A DNA stretch of 64,000 nt from JAZDCZ01 sp046757925 (GTDB lineage: Bacteria > Gemmatimonadota > Gemmatimonadetes > Gemmatimonadales > GWC2-71-9), in contig JBHHZE010000003.1 of NCBI GenBank assembly GCA_046757925.1, forward strand, positions 1 through 64,000. The letters run 5' to 3'. The notes beneath the pieces were generated by a model. It saw only the letters and a list, made by a program, of their open reading frames with translations, did no database searches and was not told where the DNA came from. Made by a program: the position numbers and the translations under genes. Positions 8,027-16,700 of this stretch are shown piece after piece; position 1 is the stretch's first letter, and each line of letters begins with the position of its first letter.

Positions 8027-8740
8027 ATGGAGGACATCAGCCTCACGTACTCCTTCACCTTGGAGGATGGCTCACAGGAAGTATTCGAGCTCACTCTGGA
8101 TGCTGTCACGCTGGAACTCAAGAGCGGACCTCCCGCAGATCTGCCTCCATGGACCGAACTCGGGTTCCACCAGTGCCCCAGTTGCCCGCTTGAGTCAGAC
8201 ACCACGCCCCACTGTCCTGCGGCGGCCCATCTGGTCGGCCTGATCCAAGGCTTCGCGCGCGTGCTCTCCCACGAGAAAGTCCGCGTCGAGGTGGTTACCG
8301 AAAACCGTACTATCATTTCGGAGCGGGCTGCTCAGGAGGCGATCAGTTCGCTCATGGGTCTCATCATGGCCGTGAGCGGCTGTCCGCATACGTCGTTCTT
8401 CAGGCCCATGGCACGCTTCCATCTGCCCTTTGCAACGGAAGTGGAGACGGCTTATCGGGCGGCTTCGATGTACCTGTTGGCGCAGTATTTCGCACAGCGC
8501 GCGGGCAAGGACAGCGACCCGGAGTTGGAAGGCCTGCTCAACATCTACAAACAGGTCAGGGACGTGAACGGAGCGTTCGTCGAGCGATTGCGCGCCGCCA
8601 CAGAGGCGGATTCAGCGATCAACGCAATCGTGGTCTTGGATATGCTGGCCTTGAACCTGCCGATGGCGATCGGGAACTCATTGGAGCAACTCAGGCATTT
8701 GTTCGAACCGTTCCTGGATGACACCGAGGAGGCTACGTGA
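8027..8740 (+). CDS. DUF6901-like cytosolic protein
   Basis: 237 residues from ATG at 8027, preceded by AAGGGGG with normal spacing; longer starts lack a site. Starts with a beta domain (YSFTLEDGSQEVFELTLD), then a Cys-rich HQCPSCPL and HCPAA segment that could bind a metal, then a mostly helical domain (YRAASMYLLAQYF). Resembles the DUF6901 group, of unknown function. No signal peptide. It follows the kinase gene on the same strand with a 118-base gap, so co-transcription is possible. Confidence 0.7.
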   Translation: MEDISLTYSFTLEDGSQEVFELTLDAVTLELKSGPPADLPPWTELGFHQCPSCPLESDTTPHCPAAAHLVGLIQGFARVLSHEKVRVEVVTENRTIISERAAQEAISSLMGLIMAVSGCPHTSFFRPMARFHLPFATEVETAYRAASMYLLAQYFAQRAGKDSDPELEGLLNIYKQVRDVNGAFVERLRAATEADSAINAIVVLDMLALNLPMAIGNSLEQLRHLFEPFLDDTEEAT

Positions 8741-8794
8741 GCCCATGCCTTCGTCGGATTCGTGTGGCGGGGGTTCGATCGTTCGCGTGAGTTG

Positions 8795-9028
8795 CTAGGA
8801 ATTGAGATGTGCGATGATTCGCTCGCGTTCTGTGTCGGAAAAGTCGCGCGCATAGAATCGCGAAAACGTGTAAGTGCGAAGGTTCGTTTGCGATCCGGCA
8901 GCTCCTGCCTTTACGAGTGCCCGTGCCGTGGCGAACATGCCGGATGCCATATGAAGTCGTTCGGCGGGCGTCTTACGAGCCATCATCATGCGCACTCTGT
9001 CATCTGCGCAGGGTGATGTGTCCGTCAC
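8795..9028 (-). CDS. Small partner protein of the nucleotidyltransferase
   Basis: 77 residues from GTG at 9028. The start overlaps the upstream stop as GTGA, and GGAGG precedes it by nine bases, so translation is coupled. The conserved-looking core is PAERLHMASGMFATARALVKA, a pattern I associate with small proteins paired with DUF6036/AbiEii-like nucleotidyltransferases. Helical, with no membrane segment. Likely antitoxin or cofactor of its partner; this is inference from gene pairing. Confidence 0.7.
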   Translation of the reverse strand: MTDTSPCADDRVRMMMARKTPAERLHMASGMFATARALVKAGAAGSQTNLRTYTFSRFYARDFSDTERERIIAHLNS

Positions 9029-9570
9029 GCTTGTATTTCCTCCAGCAATTCGATCACGCCAAGTTGCGTAGCCCACTGCCGGAGATAGTTACTATCTATC
9101 TCGACGTCAGCGTCGAGCATCTGTTTGACATCGCGGCGCTGAAGTTCTGATCCAGACTCCTGAGCCCATTTGAGCTTTGACAAGATGAGGTCCTCCGCCG
9201 CCACGACGTTGAGCGGCGTTCCCTCGATGTCGATCACCCTACGCCTTCCGAACTCGGTTCTTCGGTATACGTCATCTTTCCGAACGATAAGGTCGCCTCT
9301 GATAATCCAATCGTTGTGTATGATGTTGAACATGCCACGCGTGGCGATCGCGCCAGCCACCGCGGTCCTATCGATGTAGCAATCGGAGGAAAAGAGCTGC
9401 ATGAAGGTATCCACGTCTCGGTCGGTGCACTCCACTACTACATCCTCATCGCGCGTCATGCGAGGGGTGGTGTATACCGCCATGGCCATCGATCCGGTTG
9501 TCATGTATTCAAGTCCCGCAGTGCCAAGTCGCCCCGCGATCTGCCGCAGGAATTCGAGCTGCTCGTCCAT
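9025..9570 (-). CDS. AbiEii/DUF6036-like nucleotidyltransferase
   Basis: 181 residues. Nucleotidyltransferase fold signature TTGSMAMAVYTTPRMTRDED: the GS motif followed by a D-x-D pair, then NVVAAEDLILSKLKWA and a helical tail (RDVKQMLDA). This family includes toxins that add nucleotides to tRNA and phage-defence AbiE-type enzymes, as well as uncharacterised housekeeping members. The small gene at 8795-9028 is coupled to it by a four-base overlap. Substrate cannot be read from the sequence. Confidence 0.85.
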   Translation of the reverse strand: MDEQLEFLRQIAGRLGTAGLEYMTTGSMAMAVYTTPRMTRDEDVVVECTDRDVDTFMQLFSSDCYIDRTAVAGAIATRGMFNIIHNDWIIRGDLIVRKDDVYRRTEFGRRRVIDIEGTPLNVVAAEDLILSKLKWAQESGSELQRRDVKQMLDADVEIDSNYLRQWATQLGVIELLEEIQA

Positions 9571-9624
9571 TGGACCAAGATACGAGAGACTCGGCTGAGT
9601 AACCAGCGGCCCTTCGCCGTGGCC

Positions 9625-10878
9625 TTACGTTCGGGTAACCACGGAGGGATCGATGCCACGGACCGACGGGACACCCGAGATCTGCATCGCGATCCGCAGC
9701 TCAGCGCGCAAGATGTCCAGCACACGCTCTACTCCGTCTTGGCCGAAGGCAGCGAGGCCCCACAGGTAGGGCCGTCCAATACATACGGCAGTTGCGCCCA
9801 ATGCTAAGGCCTTCAAGATGTCGGTGCCGCGGCGGAATCCGCTGTCGACCAGGACGGGCATCCGGCCGCCGACCGCGCCGAGCACTTCGGGAAGGCTCGT
9901 GATGGTCGCCCGTCCGCTCGCAGTCGCCCGCCCGCCGTGGTTGGAGACGATGATGCCGTCCCCGCCGGCCGCGAGGCAGCGCTTTGCGTCGTCGCCGCGG
10001 ACGATGCCCTTCACCAACACCTTCATGTCGGTGGTGTCCTTGAGGCGGCGTACGAATTCCCACGTATAGCCCGGTGTATCGAAGTTCACTCGACTCATGT
10101 CGAGCCCGTCGAACATTGGCTTGCGTCTGAGCCAACCCGTGGGGAAGCTCATGGGGTCGTCGCTGGGGGGAGCGGCTTCGTGGCAGGCCGTGCAGTCTCG
10201 TGTGTCCCTCCGAATGTAGCGCTCGAGAGTCTCACGATTGCTTCCTACCGGCAGGTCGACCGTGAGCACCAGGGCAGGGCAGCCGGCGTTCTCCGCCCGA
10301 CCAATGAGGGCCTGAGCGATCTGCCAACTCGACGTGGGGTAGAGCTGATACCACACCGGCCGTTCGCGCACGGCATTCACGTCTTCCACGGATGTCGTCG
10401 TCACAGTCGAGAGAATCTGGTGATGTCCCTTAGCGCTCGACGCCTTGGCTGCAGCCAGTTCGCCCTGAGGATGGAACGCCTTCTGGCTTCCCGCGGGTGC
10501 GAGTACGATAGGAGTGTCCCATTTCTCGCCGAACAACTCCACGCTCATATCGATGTTCGATACGTCCACCAGTCGCTTGGGGCGAAGCTGGAACTCGTGG
10601 AATCCCTCGCGATTGGCCCTGAGTGTGGAGTCGTCGTCCACGCCCGTGGCCAGGTATCCGTAGTGGGCCGGAGGAAGCACCGACTGTGCAACGGTCTGGA
10701 AATCGAACACATTGATAGCTTCGACGGCAGACGTGATGCGTGACGCGAGCTCCAATGAGTCGCCGGTAGCAGCGTCGCGGTCGAGCGCGTCATCGGCACA
10801 GCCCGGCAGCAGGGAGAGCAGGGGGCTTCCTGCTAGGAAGCGCAAAAAGGCACGGCGTGAAGTAACGGAGTCAGTCAT
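9625..10878 (-). CDS. Exported FMN-dependent alpha-hydroxy-acid oxidase, Tat lipoprotein
   Basis: 417 residues. Tat signal SRRAFLRFLAG, then lipobox SLLPGC. The catalytic part is the FMN TIM barrel of the lactate/glycolate oxidase family: IVLAPAGSQKAFHPQGE, WYQLYP, VLVKGIVRGDDA (FMN-binding Lys) and SNHGGR (catalytic His and Arg), then DSGFRRGTDILKALALGA. An extra CTACH segment (about residues 200-204) is unusual: C-x-x-C-H is the haem c attachment motif, here in an insertion. Family enzymes are normally cytosolic or membrane-associated; anchoring outside the inner membrane as a Tat lipoprotein is unusual. Its oxidisable substrate is unknown. Confidence 0.9.
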   Translation of the reverse strand: MTDSVTSRRAFLRFLAGSPLLSLLPGCADDALDRDAATGDSLELASRITSAVEAINVFDFQTVAQSVLPPAHYGYLATGVDDDSTLRANREGFHEFQLRPKRLVDVSNIDMSVELFGEKWDTPIVLAPAGSQKAFHPQGELAAAKASSAKGHHQILSTVTTTSVEDVNAVRERPVWYQLYPTSSWQIAQALIGRAENAGCPALVLTVDLPVGSNRETLERYIRRDTRDCTACHEAAPPSDDPMSFPTGWLRRKPMFDGLDMSRVNFDTPGYTWEFVRRLKDTTDMKVLVKGIVRGDDAKRCLAAGGDGIIVSNHGGRATASGRATITSLPEVLGAVGGRMPVLVDSGFRRGTDILKALALGATAVCIGRPYLWGLAAFGQDGVERVLDILRAELRIAMQISGVPSVRGIDPSVVTRT

Positions 10879-10932
10879 TTCCCAATCTCCGATTGATGTT
10901 TCAATGGTTAGCAGTAGGTTCCCAATTTCAGG

Positions 10933-12531
10933 TCAATACTTGATTATCTCTCCTGGAAGATGCGGGGTCAGCTGCGGCGCGACTCGTTTGTGGCTTGCCT
11001 GCTCGTAGGCATAGGCAAGCTGTATCAGTGTCGGCTCGCTGAAAGGCCGGCCCAGGAATTCGATGGCGATCGGAAGCCCCTGGGAATTCACGCCCGCAGG
11101 CATCACGATCGCCGGTAGCCCCGTTATCGCGCTTATCGGATTGTCCCTCGGGCCCCTGTCGCCCGTACCGAGCGGAGGCGCGGCCAGTGACTTGAAGGGA
11201 TGCACGAGTGCGTCCAGGTGGTGTTTGTCCATTAAATCTACTATTAGCTTGCGCACGGTGAGGCGATTCTCGAGACGCGACAGATATACCGGATCGAAGT
11301 CGGGCGAGTCGACGGAAAGTGCCAGCCGGAAGAACCGGTCGAGGGCTTTGAGATACTTGCCCGTCGCCATGAGTTCCTCCAGACTGTGGACCGGTGTGTC
11401 GGGCCCACGGTTTTTCAGGTACGCATCGAACACATACTTGAACTCGAACACGCTGGCTCGAGCTTGTGGGAAAAACGCGACGAGGTCCATGCCAGTGGTC
11501 AGCCCGTCGATTACCACGGCGCCCTGACGTCTAACAAAGTCGATTTCCTGTTCTATGAGACCGTTGATTTCCTGGAACTCTTCGCCCCTTCGGAACAGGT
11601 CACGAAATACGCCGATGCGTGCACCGCTCAGGGCCGTGGAGTCCAGAAAATCGGTATATGGACGGGGATCGAGCTTCCCCAAACTCTCCCAAGTAAAGAG
11701 GTCTTCGGCGTCGAAGCCACGCATGTAGGTAAGCATGGTGGCGGCGTCGGCCACCGACTTGGCATGCACACCGATACGATCCTGCGTGTAGGAGATCGCT
11801 ATAACGCCGGTGCGGCTCACCAACCCCTGGGAGGGCGCTATGCCGACGATGCTGTTGTTGCTGGCGGGGCTCCTGATGGATGCGCCCGTCTCGGTCGCGA
11901 TGCCGAGTGTCGCAAATCCAACGTTAACCGCAACACCCGGTCCTGCGCTCGAACCGCCGGGATTGCGCGAGAGGTCGTAGGGGTTCAGCACCTGGCCCCC
12001 CAACGAACTCAGTCCCTGCGAGCCGAGATTGAATTCGTCCAGATTCCCCTTGAGAAAGATAATGGCACCCGCCGCGCGCAGCTTCCGAATCACGGTCGCG
12101 TCGTGGGCGGGGTAGGTGCCGGCCAGCGCGAGATTCCCGCCGGCCGATGGAATGTCTTTGACGTCTACCACGTCTTTTGCGATGATGGGGATTCCGTGCA
12201 GCGGGCTCCGCAACCCGCTGATCCGTCGTTCCTCGTCCAATTCACGGGCGATCTCGAGAGCCCTGGAATGTATTTGAAGTACCGCATTCAGTTTGGGGCC
12301 GCTCTTGTCGTATGCTTCGATGCGGTTCAGGTAGAGCTGTACCAGTCGTTCGTACGTGAGGGCACCTGCCGCGACCGCCTGCTGGATGTCGGCAACGCTC
12401 GCCGTAAGAAGATCGAACGTGCGCTCTTGCGCACGCATCTGCGTGCTACCGGCAAGTACCATGATGGTCACGGCAATGCATCGCAACATTGTCGTAGACG
12501 ACATTGGACGGGTCCACTTGTGGAGGATCAT
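10933..12531 (-). CDS. Exported amidase-signature hydrolase (second copy)
   Basis: 532 residues from ATG at 12531, with GGGAG seven bases upstream; longer readings upstream have no protein character. Sec-type signal MLRCIAVTIMVLAGSTQMRAQ. Amidase core: HGIPIIAKDVVD (catalytic Lys), NPGGSSAGPG (cis-Ser), TETGASIRSPAS (nucleophile Ser in GAS). The nucleophile motif has GAS where GGS is usual. Related to the Tat amidase at 2699-4360 but a different export route. It is 54 bases downstream of the FMN oxidase start on the same strand, with the FAD oxidase divergent on the other side. Confidence 0.92.
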   Translation of the reverse strand: MILHKWTRPMSSTTMLRCIAVTIMVLAGSTQMRAQERTFDLLTASVADIQQAVAAGALTYERLVQLYLNRIEAYDKSGPKLNAVLQIHSRALEIARELDEERRISGLRSPLHGIPIIAKDVVDVKDIPSAGGNLALAGTYPAHDATVIRKLRAAGAIIFLKGNLDEFNLGSQGLSSLGGQVLNPYDLSRNPGGSSAGPGVAVNVGFATLGIATETGASIRSPASNNSIVGIAPSQGLVSRTGVIAISYTQDRIGVHAKSVADAATMLTYMRGFDAEDLFTWESLGKLDPRPYTDFLDSTALSGARIGVFRDLFRRGEEFQEINGLIEQEIDFVRRQGAVVIDGLTTGMDLVAFFPQARASVFEFKYVFDAYLKNRGPDTPVHSLEELMATGKYLKALDRFFRLALSVDSPDFDPVYLSRLENRLTVRKLIVDLMDKHHLDALVHPFKSLAAPPLGTGDRGPRDNPISAITGLPAIVMPAGVNSQGLPIAIEFLGRPFSEPTLIQLAYAYEQASHKRVAPQLTPHLPGEIIKY

Positions 12532-12730
12532 TTCTGTACTCCCGTATCTCAGCCAGCGCCCTACCGGTTGAGTGCGGATTCTAGCGCCGGCAGCCGAACT
12601 GATGTTCCGAGAACCTATCCCGTACTGCCCGCGCTCGCCAATCCAACCCCGTTTGTCGTATGCGCACTCGGCCCAGCCCGAGGACTCCCACTCCCCTCGG
12701 TGACAGCCAGCGCGTACAGGACTAGCTAAC

Positions 12731-14065
12731 GTGACGGTTGGCGACGATCTTTCGGCCCATATGCAAACACGACGCACGTTCCTCGGCCGCCTTGCCGGTT
12801 TGGCTGCTACCGTGGGTTTGGCTCCACGGGAACTCACCGCGCGTAGCTCGGCTCCGTACATCGAGCACAGCGAGCAGAACTTCGATATCGCCGTCATTGG
12901 AGCCGGCATGTTTGGATCGGCCGCCGCACGCTACCTGTCAGCGGTGGCAGAGGGAATCGCCCTCATCGGCCCGCAAGAGCCAAGAGATGGCGAGAGTCAT
13001 TCGGGCGTTTTCGCCAGTCACTATGACGAGACCAGGCTCACGCGCGTGGTCGATCCCGATCTCATTTGGGCGACCCTAGCAAAGCGTTCGGTGGCACGGT
13101 ACCGTGAACTGGAGCGCGCCAGCGGCATCGAGTTCTATTCTGAATCCGGTTACATGATGGTGACGCCGGGCGGAGGCGCCCGGGAGTGGTTCGATTTTCC
13201 GGCAATGCGCGCTGTGGCCCGCGATCTGAACGTTGAGTTGAATGAACTGGACGACGTGGCACTGAAGAATCGGTTCCCGACGCTCCGGTTCACGCCGGGG
13301 TCGGTCGGGTTGTTGCAACAGAGGGATGCCGGAATCATCAATCCTCGCCGCCTGGTTGCGGCCCAACAGAAGGTAGCGCGTGCTCAGGGTACCACGTTGA
13401 TTCGTGAGGTGGTCGTCGGCCTTCGCCCCACCGGAACTGGAGTAGAAATCCAAACTCGATCGGGGGACACTCTGAACGCGAACCGCGTGTTGCTGGCTAC
13501 CGGCGCTTACGCAAACGCGAACAACTTGTTGCCGCGCGAGTTGGACATGCAGATCCGCGCCGCGATGGTCATGTTGGCGGAGGTCCCTCAGGAAACCGAT
13601 TTTGACTGGCCGAGCATATTGTACGTGAAAACAGACGGTGCCGAGCCGTTCTGGGGACTGCTCATGCCGCCGGTTACGTATCCTGACGGGCGCCGCTACG
13701 TAAAGACGATGGATGATTACTACGGGCCACGTTCGTTGAGCTCGTCTGCCGAGCTGGGCAGCTGGTACCAGAGCCACGGCCATCAGAATCATTATAGCGT
13801 ATTGCAGCGTGCGCTTGAGGAAATCGCACCGACGCTACAGATCTCCGGCACTCGCTTCGTGCCGTGCCTCATTGCCGATAGCGCCACACACTACCCCTAC
13901 ATCGACATGATCAGCGAGCGGATCGGTGTGGTGGCAGGCGGAAACGGGAAAGGCGCAAAATCGTCTGACGAAATAGGACGGCTCGGGGCCGAAATGATTC
14001 GTACCGGAGACTGGCCCCCTTCGCTTCCAGAGGCACTGTTCTCAGCGAGAATCATGAAGCGGTAG
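12731..14065 (+). CDS. Tat-exported FAD-dependent oxidase (DAO/sarcosine oxidase-like)
   Basis: 444 residues from GTG at 12731 (ACAGGA upstream); ATG at 12761, right before the Tat signal TRRTFLGRLAGLAATVG, is an alternative. FAD-binding GAGMFGSAAARYLS (about residues 56-70), then the DAO fold with GYMMVTPGG and AGIINPRRLVAAQ, and C-terminal GNGKGAKSSDEIGRL. Related to monomeric sarcosine and N-methyl-amino-acid oxidases, which oxidise C-N bonds. With the nearby amidase this suggests breakdown of N-substituted compounds outside the cytoplasm (inference). The usual C-terminal flavin-linking Cys cannot be assigned with certainty. Confidence 0.87.
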   Translation: MTVGDDLSAHMQTRRTFLGRLAGLAATVGLAPRELTARSSAPYIEHSEQNFDIAVIGAGMFGSAAARYLSAVAEGIALIGPQEPRDGESHSGVFASHYDETRLTRVVDPDLIWATLAKRSVARYRELERASGIEFYSESGYMMVTPGGGAREWFDFPAMRAVARDLNVELNELDDVALKNRFPTLRFTPGSVGLLQQRDAGIINPRRLVAAQQKVARAQGTTLIREVVVGLRPTGTGVEIQTRSGDTLNANRVLLATGAYANANNLLPRELDMQIRAAMVMLAEVPQETDFDWPSILYVKTDGAEPFWGLLMPPVTYPDGRRYVKTMDDYYGPRSLSSSAELGSWYQSHGHQNHYSVLQRALEEIAPTLQISGTRFVPCLIADSATHYPYIDMISERIGVVAGGNGKGAKSSDEIGRLGAEMIRTGDWPPSLPEALFSARIMKR

Positions 14066-14204
14066 AGACTTACATCAGACGAGCGTCCAGTCAGCTTCGA
14101 GCCATTGGTGCCCAGAGGGGTCGTGTGCACCTCGACATCGGGCATTTCATGGTCGATATTCGTGAAGTTCTCATGATCACCGTCTGGCGGGAGTGGGGGT
14201 CGTA

Positions 14205-15095
14205 ATGGCAGCGAACGCAGCTGATGAGCCGGGGGCCCGTTCTCCGAGTGACAGGGATGTCGATGCATACGGGATCACGCATCAGGGTCTGGTGCGTAAC
14301 AAGAACGAGGACCATTTTTTCATCGGCGCGCTGTCTAAAGAGGGATTAGTAGACCGCACGAGCCTCCCGCCCGAGGGCCGCCCACAAACAGATGGACCGC
14401 CACTTGTGGCACCGGACAGGATGGTCTCTCTAGCAATCGTCGCGGACGGTGTTGGGAGTGGAGGTGGTGGTGAAGAGGCCAGCCGAGTGGCGGTGCAGGT
14501 AATTGTAGAGCACCTCGCTCAAAATTTCCGCGCAGCGGATGCGGCAGAGAGCAGTGATCCAGAGGTGTTCATACGGCTCCTGTCGGATGCGGCGCTCGAG
14601 TGCCACGAGCGGCTGGTGGGGCGCTCCGAGGAGGTTTCCGGATCCAGACGGTTTGCCACGACGCTTACGTTATGGCTGGGTCTCTGGCCGCACGGCTACT
14701 TGCTTCAGGTGGGTGACAGCCGCTGCTATATGTTTCGGGATGGTAAGCTCACGCAGATCTCGCGCGATCAGACGATGGCGCAAGAGTTGATCGATCAGGG
14801 AGTGCTTACCCAGACGAGGGCGCACAGCACGCGATGGGCGCACGTACTCTCTAGCGCTATTGGTGGCCAGCAGGCCGCCCCGGTGGTCACCAGAATCACG
14901 CGCGCGTGGGGGACGGTGCTGCTGCTATGTAGTGACGGTCTCACCAAGCACGTTCCAGACGAACAGATTCGAGACCGGCTCGCAAACCTCACCAGTGCCA
15001 AACAGGTATGTGAGGATTTGCTCCAGGATGCGCTGGACGACGGCGGCAGCGACAATATCACTCTCATTGTGGGACGGACGATCGAACCGGCATAG
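14205..15095 (+). CDS. PP2C-family Ser/Thr protein phosphatase
   Basis: 296 residues from ATG at 14205, with GGGAGTGGGGG upstream. Metal-binding motifs in order: RNKNEDHFF, IVADGVGSGGGGEEAS, VGDSRCYMF, LLCSDGLTKHV, DNITLIVG. Cytosolic, about the size of StP-type phosphatases but with an insertion near residues 40-65. It reverses Ser/Thr phosphorylation, possibly by the kinase at 6316. The stop is six bases before the YchF-like start, so the two are co-translated. A phosphatase feeding a YchF-like ATPase is an unusual pairing. Confidence 0.93.
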   Translation: MAANAADEPGARSPSDRDVDAYGITHQGLVRNKNEDHFFIGALSKEGLVDRTSLPPEGRPQTDGPPLVAPDRMVSLAIVADGVGSGGGGEEASRVAVQVIVEHLAQNFRAADAAESSDPEVFIRLLSDAALECHERLVGRSEEVSGSRRFATTLTLWLGLWPHGYLLQVGDSRCYMFRDGKLTQISRDQTMAQELIDQGVLTQTRAHSTRWAHVLSSAIGGQQAAPVVTRITRAWGTVLLLCSDGLTKHVPDEQIRDRLANLTSAKQVCEDLLQDALDDGGSDNITLIVGRTIEPA

Positions 15096-15101
15096 GCGAG
15101 G

Positions 15102-16142
15102 ATGAAAATAGGATTGGTGGGTTTTGCGGGCTCGGGGAAGACAACGGTTTTCAATACGCTGACCGGTCTCGACGTCCGGGTGGGTTTTGGCGGCGAAGTT
15201 CGTCTCGGCACGGTGAAGGTGCCGGACGAACGCATAGATATCCTGTCCAACATCTATTCACCCAAGAAGACCACCTACGCCGAGATGAGTTTTTGCGACA
15301 TCCCGGGAGAGCACGGTGCTCAGCACAAGGGACTGTCGCCCAAAGGTCTCCAGCAGATTCGCGATCAAGAGGCTCTCTGTCTCGTGCTCAGAGACTTCGA
15401 GAATCCGACCCTGGAGGGGAAAGCCGATCCCCTGGCCGATCTCGAAGCGTTTCACACCGAATGTCTCTTGGCCGACCTCGGGATTGTCGAGAGAAGGTTA
15501 GACCGGGGGAGGAAAGAAGGTGCCGGTGCACAAGAACTGGCCGCCTTCGAGAAGATGAAAACAACGATGGAGCAAGAGCTACCGCTTCGCTCGCTCTCTG
15601 CAGGCGAGCTGGACCGCGAGTATCTCAAAGGCTATGGAGTGCTGACCGACCGACCGCTACTCGTGGCTCTCAATCGTAGCGAAGAGACGGCTAGTGAGGC
15701 ACTCCCGAATGAGCTTGCATTGCGGCTTGCGGAACTGCATGCCGCGGGCCTGGTGCTCTCAGCCAGTGTGGAGGCGGAAATAGCGAGCCTCGATCCAGCA
15801 GACCAGATCGCGTTTCTGGAAGACTTGGGGCTCCAAGAGTCGGCACTGGCTCGTTTCATCCGAACGGCCTATGGCTTGCTCGATCTCATATCGTTTTTCA
15901 CGGTGGGTGCCGATGAAGTGCGAGCCTGGACGATCAAGCGCGGCACGAATGCACGTCGCGCGGCCGGTCGGATACACTCGGATCTGGAGCGCGGCTTCAT
16001 CCGCGCCGAGGTCATTCCCTATGATGTCTTTATGGAGTTGGGATCCGAGCAGGCGGTCAAGGACGCCGGCCGATTGCAGGTTGAGGGGAAGGACTATGTT
16101 GTGTCGGACGGTGATATCATGCACATACGGTTCAATGTTTAG
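15102..16142 (+). CDS. ychF: YchF/OLA1-like P-loop ATPase
   Basis: 346 residues; family members are usually about 363. P-loop GFAGSGKTT (7-15), switch motif DIPGEHG, and LNRSEE in place of a GTPase NKxD, which matches the relaxed NxxE of YchF that favours ATP. The C-terminal domain is the TGS-like DUF933 region (WTIKRGTNARRAAGRIH ... VSDGDIMHIRFNV). YchF binds ribosomes and is linked to stress and translation control. Divergent enough to be a paralogue rather than the core gene; the name is for the family. Coupled to PP2C upstream. The decamer array begins a few bases after its stop. Confidence 0.85.
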   Translation: MKIGLVGFAGSGKTTVFNTLTGLDVRVGFGGEVRLGTVKVPDERIDILSNIYSPKKTTYAEMSFCDIPGEHGAQHKGLSPKGLQQIRDQEALCLVLRDFENPTLEGKADPLADLEAFHTECLLADLGIVERRLDRGRKEGAGAQELAAFEKMKTTMEQELPLRSLSAGELDREYLKGYGVLTDRPLLVALNRSEETASEALPNELALRLAELHAAGLVLSASVEAEIASLDPADQIAFLEDLGLQESALARFIRTAYGLLDLISFFTVGADEVRAWTIKRGTNARRAAGRIHSDLERGFIRAEVIPYDVFMELGSEQAVKDAGRLQVEGKDYVVSDGDIMHIRFNV

Positions 16143-16150
16143 TGTGAAGG

Positions 16151-16230
16151 ACGGACAAGGACGGACAAGGACGGACAAGGACGGACAAGGACGGACAAGG
16201 ACGGACAAGGACGGTCGGAGACGGTTAGGG
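16151..16230 (+). repeat. Left decamer array of the four-helix-bundle unit
   Basis: Six perfect copies of ACGGACAAGG (16151-16210), then two degenerate units, ACGGTCGGAG and ACGGTTAGGG. Read inward the unit is GGACGGACAA. The inner part, GACGGTCGGAGACGGT at 16210-16225, matches the reverse complement of 16721-16736 in 15 of 16 bases. The stop codon of the enclosed gene (16225-16227) falls inside the last unit. No spacers, so not CRISPR. Confidence 0.9.
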
Positions 16231-16596
16231 ATGGGCTAATGTGGCCGTTCTAAGTGAACGGATCAGCTTTGCGATGAGACGGCTGGCGTGCTTTCGCTTG
16301 GCCAACAATCGATCGTAGACGGTCGAGTCGAGATAGCGTTTCTCTTTTGCGACGAGCAGAAGGTAATCCACCTCGCCCAGGGATCCGGCCGCTATGCGAG
16401 CGTACCGCAGCGCTTGCTTCGGTCCGTACAGTGACTGGCCCTCTGCCAGGTTCGTGGGTACCGAGAGCGATGCTCGCCTCAGTTGGGAGCCTAGTTCGAA
16501 TCGTTCGTGCGGTGGGAAGTCTTCCACGCTGCAACTAACGGCCATGGCAAGTTCGTGCGCTACCTGCCATGCCCTGAGATCACGATAGTGGCCCAC
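16225..16596 (-). CDS. Four-helix-bundle protein (23S rRNA intervening-sequence family)
   Basis: 123 residues from GTG at 16596, with GGGAG nine bases upstream. Typical family start HYRDLRAWQVAHELA, then FELGSQLRRASLSVPTNLAEG and a helix beginning ALRYARIAAGSLGEVDYLLL: the four amphipathic helices of the S23/IVP family (TIGR02436), related to Avd of diversity-generating retroelements. No reverse transcriptase or variable repeat is present. Members are scattered singly in many genomes with unknown function; they were first seen in 23S rRNA intervening sequences, but there is no rRNA here. Its stop lies in the left decamer array. Confidence 0.9.
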   Translation of the reverse strand: MGHYRDLRAWQVAHELAMAVSCSVEDFPPHERFELGSQLRRASLSVPTNLAEGQSLYGPKQALRYARIAAGSLGEVDYLLLVAKEKRYLDSTVYDRLLAKRKHASRLIAKLIRSLRTATLAHP

Positions 16597-16700
16597 TGCT
16601 ATTGCTCCCGCGAAGTTCACTCCAAGATGCGACAGTAATGCGGAACCACCGTACCAAATTCCTGACACTACGTACCGATTCTATGCAATCCAGCATCCCC

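Noticed and set aside
12532..12909. N-terminal extension of the second amidase
   Set aside because: No protein character; ATG at 12531 has a ribosome site and signal peptide, and the extension overlaps the divergent FAD oxidase.
15871..16239. Plus-strand frame reading the decamer array as a Gly/Arg/Asp/Lys repeat protein
   Set aside because: It is antisense-free but lies inside ychF in another frame and only exists because ten-base repeats lack stops in that frame.
16225..16596. Diversity-generating retroelement via Avd-like protein
   Set aside because: No reverse transcriptase, template repeat or variable repeat within the window.
16225..16596. 23S rRNA intervening sequence
   Set aside because: Protein family name only; no rRNA sequence on either side.
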